NCBI GenBank assembly: GCA_007128075.1
Contig: SKYD01000116.1
Coordinates: 1 to 9,935, forward strand
DNA: 9,935 nucleotides
Direction of reading: 5' to 3'
Source of the DNA: Thiorhodovibrio sp.
Lineage (GTDB): Bacteria > Pseudomonadota > Gammaproteobacteria > Chromatiales > Chromatiaceae
In this document: positions 6,987-9,935 of the stretch, one piece after another
Layout of the letters: the number at the start of each line of letters is the position of its first letter
How positions within the stretch are numbered: the first letter of the stretch is position 1
Notes under the pieces: model-generated
Databases searched by the model: none
What the model was told of the DNA's origin: nothing
The model's input: the letters and a program-made list of their open reading frames with translations, nothing else
Program-made: the position numbers and the translations under genes

Positions 6987-7913
6987 TTAATGCGCACTCA
7001 GTGCTTGTAAAATCTCACCCGCGCCCTGGGCGAGGAGATCCTCAGCAAGTGCCTGGCCCATCGCCTGTGCCTGATCGGGGGTGGCGCGTTGTTCGGCACG
7101 CAGGATGGTGGTGCCATCGGGCGAGCCAACCAGACCGCGCAGATAGATCAACTGCGCTTCATGCACGGCATGGCCGGCAATCGGCACCTGACAGCCGCCG
7201 TTGAGCCGAGCATTCATCGCCCGCTCGGCAAGCACCCGCTCGGCTGTTGGCTGATGATGCAGCGGGGCAATTAGATCATTTATGCGTGGATCATTGCTGC
7301 GACATTCAATCCCAATCGCGCCCTGCCCAATGGCGGGGAGACTCTGCTCGACGGGGATGCGGGCGCGGATGCGCTCACTAAAGCCCAGCCGAATCAGCCC
7401 AGCGGCGGCAAGAATAATCGCATCATAGTCGCCAGCGTCGAGCTTGGCTAAGCGGGTGTTGACATTGCCCCGTAGCGGCTCAATGCGTAGATCAGGACGA
7501 CGGGCGGCAAGCTGGCATTCACGACGCAGACTGGAGGTGCCGACGCAGGCACCTTGCGGCAGATCGTCAATTTGGTCGTAGTGGTTGGAGACCAGAGCAT
7601 CGAGTGGATCCTCGCGCTCTAAAATCACCGCCAGATGCAGCCCAGCAGGGAAGTCCACCGGCACATCTTTCATCGAATGCACAGCAATATCGGCCTCATT
7701 GGCGAGCATGCCCTGTTCAAGCTCTTTGACAAACAGCCCCTTGCCGCCGACCTTGGCCAGCGGTGCATCAAGCAGCTTGTCACCACGGGTGGTCATGCCA
7801 ATGATCTCGATGTTAAGACCTGGATGATGATGGCGCAAAGCGGCGGCGACATGCTCGGCCTGCCACATCGCCAAGGGGGATTTGCGGGTTGCGATACGAA
7901 GGGTGTCGGTCAT
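6987..7913 (-). CDS. hemC: Hydroxymethylbilane synthase (porphobilinogen deaminase, HemC)
   Basis: HemC joins four porphobilinogen units into hydroxymethylbilane, the substrate of HemD. The protein has 308 residues (E. coli: 313). The frame opens further upstream, to 8042, but homology begins at MTDTLRIATRKSPLA, so the ATG at 7913 is chosen. Visible motifs: TRGDKLL (42-48), VGGKGLFVKELE (55-66), HSMKDVP with catalytic Asp83 (79-85), GTSSLRR with cofactor-binding Arg130/Arg131 (125-131), LRGNVNTRL (147-155), and GGCQVPI with Cys241, which carries the dipyrromethane cofactor by thioether. All key residues are present, so the enzyme should be active. It is the first gene of hemC-hemD and is transcribed divergently from the L,D-transpeptidase gene. 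The Shine-Dalgarno is weak: a GGA lies about 10 bases upstream, separated from the start by a run of seven T. Confidence 0.98.
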   Translation of the reverse strand: MTDTLRIATRKSPLAMWQAEHVAAALRHHHPGLNIEIIGMTTRGDKLLDAPLAKVGGKGLFVKELEQGMLANEADIAVHSMKDVPVDFPAGLHLAVILEREDPLDALVSNHYDQIDDLPQGACVGTSSLRRECQLAARRPDLRIEPLRGNVNTRLAKLDAGDYDAIILAAAGLIRLGFSERIRARIPVEQSLPAIGQGAIGIECRSNDPRINDLIAPLHHQPTAERVLAERAMNARLNGGCQVPIAGHAVHEAQLIYLRGLVGSPDGTTILRAEQRATPDQAQAMGQALAEDLLAQGAGEILQALSAH

Positions 7914-7943
7914 TGAAAAAAATCCGTAGCAATGAAAGTGGTC

Positions 7944-7972
7944 ATAATAAACGATGCCGCGCCACCATCCAA
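7944..7972 (-). promoter_or_regulatory. Candidate promoter of hemC-hemD
   Basis: On the minus strand, TTGGAT (7972 to 7967) is followed by a 17-base spacer and TATTAT (7949 to 7944), which matches the -10 consensus at 5 of 6. The -35 match is modest (3 of 6). The predicted start near 7937 gives a leader of about 24 bases. The remaining part of the 150-base gap up to the transpeptidase start holds a GC-rich imperfect dyad around 7958-7989 (CGCGCC and GGCGCG arms) and no clear plus-strand promoter that I can defend. Confidence 0.4.
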
Positions 7973-8050
7973 GCGCGTTGGCGGGCGCGCGTTTAAGGTA
8001 AACTCTATCACTTTCGTTGGATAAATCACCAAATAAAGACAAATGTTGAT

Positions 8051-8054
8051 GGAG
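8051..8054 (+). promoter_or_regulatory. Shine-Dalgarno that fixes the L,D-transpeptidase start
   Basis: GGAG at 8051-8054 lies 9 bases before the ATG at 8064. The earlier in-frame ATGs at 8043 and 8049 have no Shine-Dalgarno, and this GGAG lies within or after them. The ATG at 8064 is therefore the likely start, and it also gives a compact signal peptide. Confidence 0.7.
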
Positions 8055-8063
8055 AGTGAAAAT

Positions 8064-9005
8064 ATGGTCGTGGCAGTTTTGACATCAGCCCGAGCAGCCC
8101 GTTGGTGCGGATTGCTAGCGATGCTGATTGGTGGGATCGTAGCAGCGCAGGCGGAAGTGTACCGCCTGGCTGATCCCAACGATAGCGTCATCGGGACACC
8201 ATTTTATGTGCGGGCGGATTCGCGCCAGACGCTACTTGATATTGGCCGCCATCATGGCGTAGGCGTTGATGAGATGCAGCAGGCCAATCCCAATGTCGAT
8301 CTTTGGGTGCCGCCTCAGGATGCTCAGGTGTTAATTCCAGCACAGCGCGTTTTGCCTGATGCCCCGCGCTCCGGGCTGGTGCTCAATCTTGCTGAAAAGC
8401 GGCTGTATTTTTTTCATTCGCCGCAAGAGATCGAGACCTTTGCCGTCGGCATTGGCCGCGAGGGCTGGGAGACCCCGGTTGGTCGTTATCGGATCATCGA
8501 GCGGATTAAAAATCCCACTTGGACACCGCCGGCCTCGATTCGTCGTGAATATGCCAAACGCGGGGTGACGCTGCCGGCGGTGGTGCCCGCTGGACCAGAA
8601 AATCCTTTGGGCAATCATGCCTTGCGTCTGAGCAATCCTAGCTATCTGATTCATGGCACCAACAAGCCTTGGGGGGTGGGGATGCCAGTGAGCAGTGGCT
8701 GCACCCGGATGTTTCCCGAAGATATCGAACACATTTTTGATCAGGTGGCAGTGGGCACGACGGTGACAATCGTTGATCAGCCCTACAAAGTGGGCTGGCT
8801 GGGTGATCAGTTATATCTTGAGGTTCACGGAAATAATGAGGCGCAGGTGATCGAGGACCTCATTCGACAGCGGATTGCGCTTGAGGGGGTGGTCATTGAC
8901 TGGGAGGCTGCACGCAAAGTGCAAAGCGCACAAGAAGGCCTGCCCCGACGCATCGGTGGCAGGCAAGGTTCAACGCAATGGCATCATTTAGACATGATTT
9001 TCTGA
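8064..9005 (+). CDS. Periplasmic L,D-transpeptidase (YkuD/ErfK-YbiS type) with LysM-like N-domain
   Basis: The 313-residue exported enzyme acts on peptidoglycan tetrapeptides. In this family it either attaches lysine-ended lipoproteins to meso-diaminopimelate or forms 3-3 cross-links. The signal peptide is M1 to about A30 (hydrophobic core near 13-28, AAQA cleavage site). A LysM-like segment follows (about 46-93: LLDIGRHHGVGVDEM, NPNVDLWVP), then the YkuD catalytic domain (about 104-240). Catalytic residues are in place: His197 in HGTNKPWG and Cys213 in SSGCTRM. The layout matches E. coli ErfK, YbiS, YcfS and YnhG, most of which anchor Lpp. The gene is convergent with, and overlaps by 22 bases, a small lipoprotein gene ending in lysine, so lipoprotein anchoring is the favoured role (inference). 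The last part of the frame (about residues 291-301) also encodes a strong hairpin that reads as a terminator for the opposite gene. Confidence 0.95.
   Translation: MVVAVLTSARAARWCGLLAMLIGGIVAAQAEVYRLADPNDSVIGTPFYVRADSRQTLLDIGRHHGVGVDEMQQANPNVDLWVPPQDAQVLIPAQRVLPDAPRSGLVLNLAEKRLYFFHSPQEIETFAVGIGREGWETPVGRYRIIERIKNPTWTPPASIRREYAKRGVTLPAVVPAGPENPLGNHALRLSNPSYLIHGTNKPWGVGMPVSSGCTRMFPEDIEHIFDQVAVGTTVTIVDQPYKVGWLGDQLYLEVHGNNEAQVIEDLIRQRIALEGVVIDWEAARKVQSAQEGLPRRIGGRQGSTQWHHLDMIF
8931..8964 (-). terminator. Intrinsic terminator of the lipoprotein gene, inside transpeptidase coding sequence
   Basis: GCCTGCC at 8938-8944 pairs with GGCAGGC at 8958-8964. The stem continues with CCGA (8945-8948) against TCGG (8953-8956), leaving a four-base loop and one bulged base. 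On the minus strand the hairpin begins 20 bases after the lipoprotein stop and is followed by CTTCTTG, a short T-rich tail. Position and stability fit rho-independent termination. The tail is weaker than ideal. Confidence 0.55.
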
Positions 9006-9178
9006 TACATGCGATTGATGCGCTCTTCGTTGGCTTGGCAGCATGCTTGCGCCGAATTGGCGGAATTCATGGCTGCCTGCGCCATATCGCGTGCTTCCTG
9101 ATCGGTTGCACAACCGCCCAACAGCGCGACAGCAAGAATTGCGGTCACAGAAAGAGTTGCGGTTTTGAATACATTCAT
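8984..9178 (-). CDS. Small murein-lipoprotein-like (Lpp/OprI-type) outer-membrane lipoprotein
   Basis: The 64-residue precursor has a hydrophobic signal (about 5-20) and a lipobox LGGC with the lipidated Cys23. Residue +2 is alanine, so outer-membrane sorting is expected. The mature 41-42-residue part is alanine-rich and helical-looking (RDMAQAAMNSANSAQA), as in alanine-zipper lipoproteins. It ends in lysine (K64), the residue that Lpp uses for covalent attachment to peptidoglycan. The ending ANEERINRMYQKIMSK resembles that of Pseudomonas OprI (ANER..RM..K). It is shorter than mature Lpp (58 residues). Unusually, it has an adjacent cysteine pair (C46, C47) in the helix. A GGAG Shine-Dalgarno lies 8 bases before the ATG. 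Its gene overlaps the 3' end of the L,D-transpeptidase gene tail-to-tail. Lpp/OprI kinship is inferred from architecture and ending, not from an alignment. Confidence 0.87.
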   Translation of the reverse strand: MNVFKTATLSVTAILAVALLGGCATDQEARDMAQAAMNSANSAQACCQANEERINRMYQKIMSK

Positions 9179-9186
9179 TGTGATTG

Positions 9187-9190
9187 CTCC
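9187..9190 (-). promoter_or_regulatory. Shine-Dalgarno of the small lipoprotein gene
   Basis: GGAG on the minus strand (9190 to 9187) lies 8 bases before the ATG at 9178. This is one of the best Shine-Dalgarno matches in the window and fits a highly expressed structural lipoprotein. Confidence 0.7.
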
Positions 9191-9194
9191 ACAA

Positions 9195-9208
9195 ATTAAA
9201 GATTAAAG
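9195..9208 (-). repeat. Tandem A/T-rich heptamer in the lipoprotein leader/promoter region
   Basis: Two adjacent copies of CTTTAAT (minus strand; ATTAAAG on plus) occupy 9195-9208. Each contains a TTTAAT hexamer that could act as a -10. The upstream copy (9207 to 9202) would leave a leader of about 17 bases that includes the Shine-Dalgarno. I see no convincing -35 at the right spacing, so the promoter is not fixed. Confidence 0.3.
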
Positions 9209-9228
9209 TGCCAGAAGGCAACTGGATT

Positions 9229-9269
9229 AAAAACATTGGGGAGATCAAGCATCGGCTTGCTCCCACAAT
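9229..9269 (-). terminator. Strong hairpin plus T5 on the minus strand, upstream of the lipoprotein gene
   Basis: GGGAG (9239-9243) and CAAGC (9246-9250) pair with GCTTG (9255-9259) and CTCCC (9260-9264). The loop is ATCG and there is a two-base bulge. Four more outer pairs (9235-9238 with 9266-9269) extend the stem across one bulged base. Reading the minus strand, the hairpin is followed by G then TTTTT (9233 to 9229). That is the form of an intrinsic terminator facing the lipoprotein gene. On the plus strand there is no T-tract, and the hairpin would lie in the 5' region of the next gene. Confidence 0.55.
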
Positions 9270-9289
9270 CGGATATTAACAGAAATCCC

Positions 9290-9895
9290 ATGGAAAAGAA
9301 TACTGCGGTTGAGGATCAGACTGCAACAGAACTTAACCCTTTTCGTTGCCAAGGCTTTGTACGCAACGGTTTTATCTATGCAGCGAACGGTGAACGCTAT
9401 CCGATGCACGAATTGCCTGCGTTTTTGCGCGCTCTGTTGGTTACTGATGGCACAGTGACTAAAATTTTGGAGGCCTATTTTTGGGAGCCGGTGACGGTCG
9501 AAACCCAATCGCAAACCTTTATCAGTGCCCAACAAGCAATACCGTGGATTGATCTAAAGCCCAACGATCAGGTGCTGGAACGCCATGCCTGCCTATGTGG
9601 AGCTGACACGGGCAATCAGTATGCCGAAGCCTATTCGGTCATCCGCACTGAGTTGATTCCCAGCGATTTTCGGCAGCGACTGATTGATCGCGTTATTGGC
9701 ATCGGGGCGTTGATTCGCGACAGCGGTTTGGAAAGCTATCGCGAAGTGCTCAAGGTAGGTCTGGTGACTGCGGCATCAGATCAGCACAACAGCGCAAGCG
9801 TGTTTCGCACCTATCGGATTATCATTGATCAGGTGCCAGTGATTCTGATTACCGAGACCTTTCCGCTGGCGCGTTATGCACTGAAATCACTGTGA
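9290..9895 (+). CDS. Chorismate-lyase-like protein (UbiC/DUF98 superfamily)
   Basis: The protein has 201 residues from the ATG at 9290. An in-frame TTG at 9236 would add 18 residues but lies in the hairpin region, so it is not used. The protein looks cytosolic. Features: LRALLVTDGTVTKILEAYF (46-64), which is the DUF98-style opening motif; LERHACLCG with Arg98; YAEAYSVI (111-118); VIGIGALI (135-142), recalling the conserved glycine stretch; and TYRIII...ILITETFPL with Glu189. Arg98 and Glu189 are placed like the substrate-binding Arg76 and Glu155 of E. coli UbiC. UbiC splits chorismate into 4-hydroxybenzoate and pyruvate, the first committed step of ubiquinone. DUF98 relatives are often of uncertain role, so the reaction is inferred. 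No ubiA or quinone gene is visible nearby. It is divergent from the small lipoprotein gene. The Shine-Dalgarno is poor. Confidence 0.78.
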   Translation: MEKNTAVEDQTATELNPFRCQGFVRNGFIYAANGERYPMHELPAFLRALLVTDGTVTKILEAYFWEPVTVETQSQTFISAQQAIPWIDLKPNDQVLERHACLCGADTGNQYAEAYSVIRTELIPSDFRQRLIDRVIGIGALIRDSGLESYREVLKVGLVTAASDQHNSASVFRTYRIIIDQVPVILITETFPLARYALKSL

Positions 9896-9935
9896 TCAAC
9901 CGCCGGCACTAGTGAAAATTGAGCAACAGCGATTG
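9896..9935. other. Right edge, no assignable gene
   Basis: Forty bases follow the stop of the chorismate-lyase-like gene. A GTG at 9912 opens a frame (MKIEQQRL) to the edge. On the minus strand, a frame entering from the right (QSLLLNFH) ends at a TAG at 9911-9909. Neither can be tested in so short a stretch. Confidence 0.3.

Noticed and set aside
7914..7946. 11-residue leader peptide (MTTFIATDFFQ) whose stop overlaps the hemC start
   Set aside because: Its ATG overlaps the last bases of the predicted -10 and would precede the transcript start. It has no Shine-Dalgarno.
7958..7989. GC-rich dyad upstream of hemC as a riboswitch or operator
   Set aside because: The arms (CGCGCC and GGCGCG) are low-complexity and interrupted, and the position overlaps the -35 region. 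I do not see a known riboswitch fold.
7914..8042. 43-residue N-terminal extension of HemC
   Set aside because: Family homology begins at MTDTLRIATR, and the extension runs through the predicted hemC promoter.
7910..8191. 93-residue minus-strand open frame across the hemC-transpeptidase gap
   Set aside because: It overlaps the signal-peptide region of the transpeptidase on the other strand and shows no protein character of its own.
9236..9289. TTG start adding 18 residues to the chorismate-lyase-like protein
   Set aside because: The extension is encoded by the hairpin region and has no family character; the ATG at 9290 gives the expected length.

Overview
The window reads as chromosomal DNA of a gammaproteobacterium of moderate G+C. 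The evidence is a sigma-32 (RpoH) with the gammaproteobacterial RpoH box, an adjacent hemC-hemD pair, a small Lpp/OprI-type alanine-zipper lipoprotein, and a chorismate-lyase-like protein. I cannot fix the genus. A LOV photoreceptor kinase would fit a phototroph or a surface dweller, but no photosynthesis gene is present. There are no rRNA, tRNA, CRISPR, insertion-sequence or phage features, and no gene-free stretch over 300 bases.

Layout. A minus-strand pair fills the left third: a 1050-residue hybrid histidine kinase (3402 to 250) with an intact LOV blue-light domain, then a gene cut by the window edge (207 to 1). Divergent from the kinase is rpoH (3594-4457), followed by a hairpin and then a cysteine-rich secreted protein of unknown function (4582-6111). 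Convergent with that is the minus-strand hemC-hemD operon (7913 to 6169). Divergent from hemC is an L,D-transpeptidase gene (8064-9005), which overlaps tail-to-tail with a minus-strand gene for a short murein-lipoprotein-like protein ending in lysine (9178 to 8984). Divergent from that is a UbiC/DUF98 chorismate-lyase-like gene (9290-9895). The last 40 bases hold no assignable gene.

How the parts may work together. The transpeptidase and the lipoprotein are a plausible enzyme-substrate pair for tethering the outer membrane to peptidoglycan. hemC and hemD carry out consecutive steps from porphobilinogen to uroporphyrinogen III. The kinase and rpoH share a 191-base divergent control region, but a functional link between light sensing and the heat-shock sigma factor is only a hypothesis. 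rpoH and the secreted-protein gene have similarly built sigma-70-like promoters.

Six starts were checked by eye. Four were moved inward from the longest open frame: the secreted protein, HemC, the transpeptidase and the chorismate-lyase-like protein. The reasons are homology, Shine-Dalgarno position, signal peptide or promoter position.
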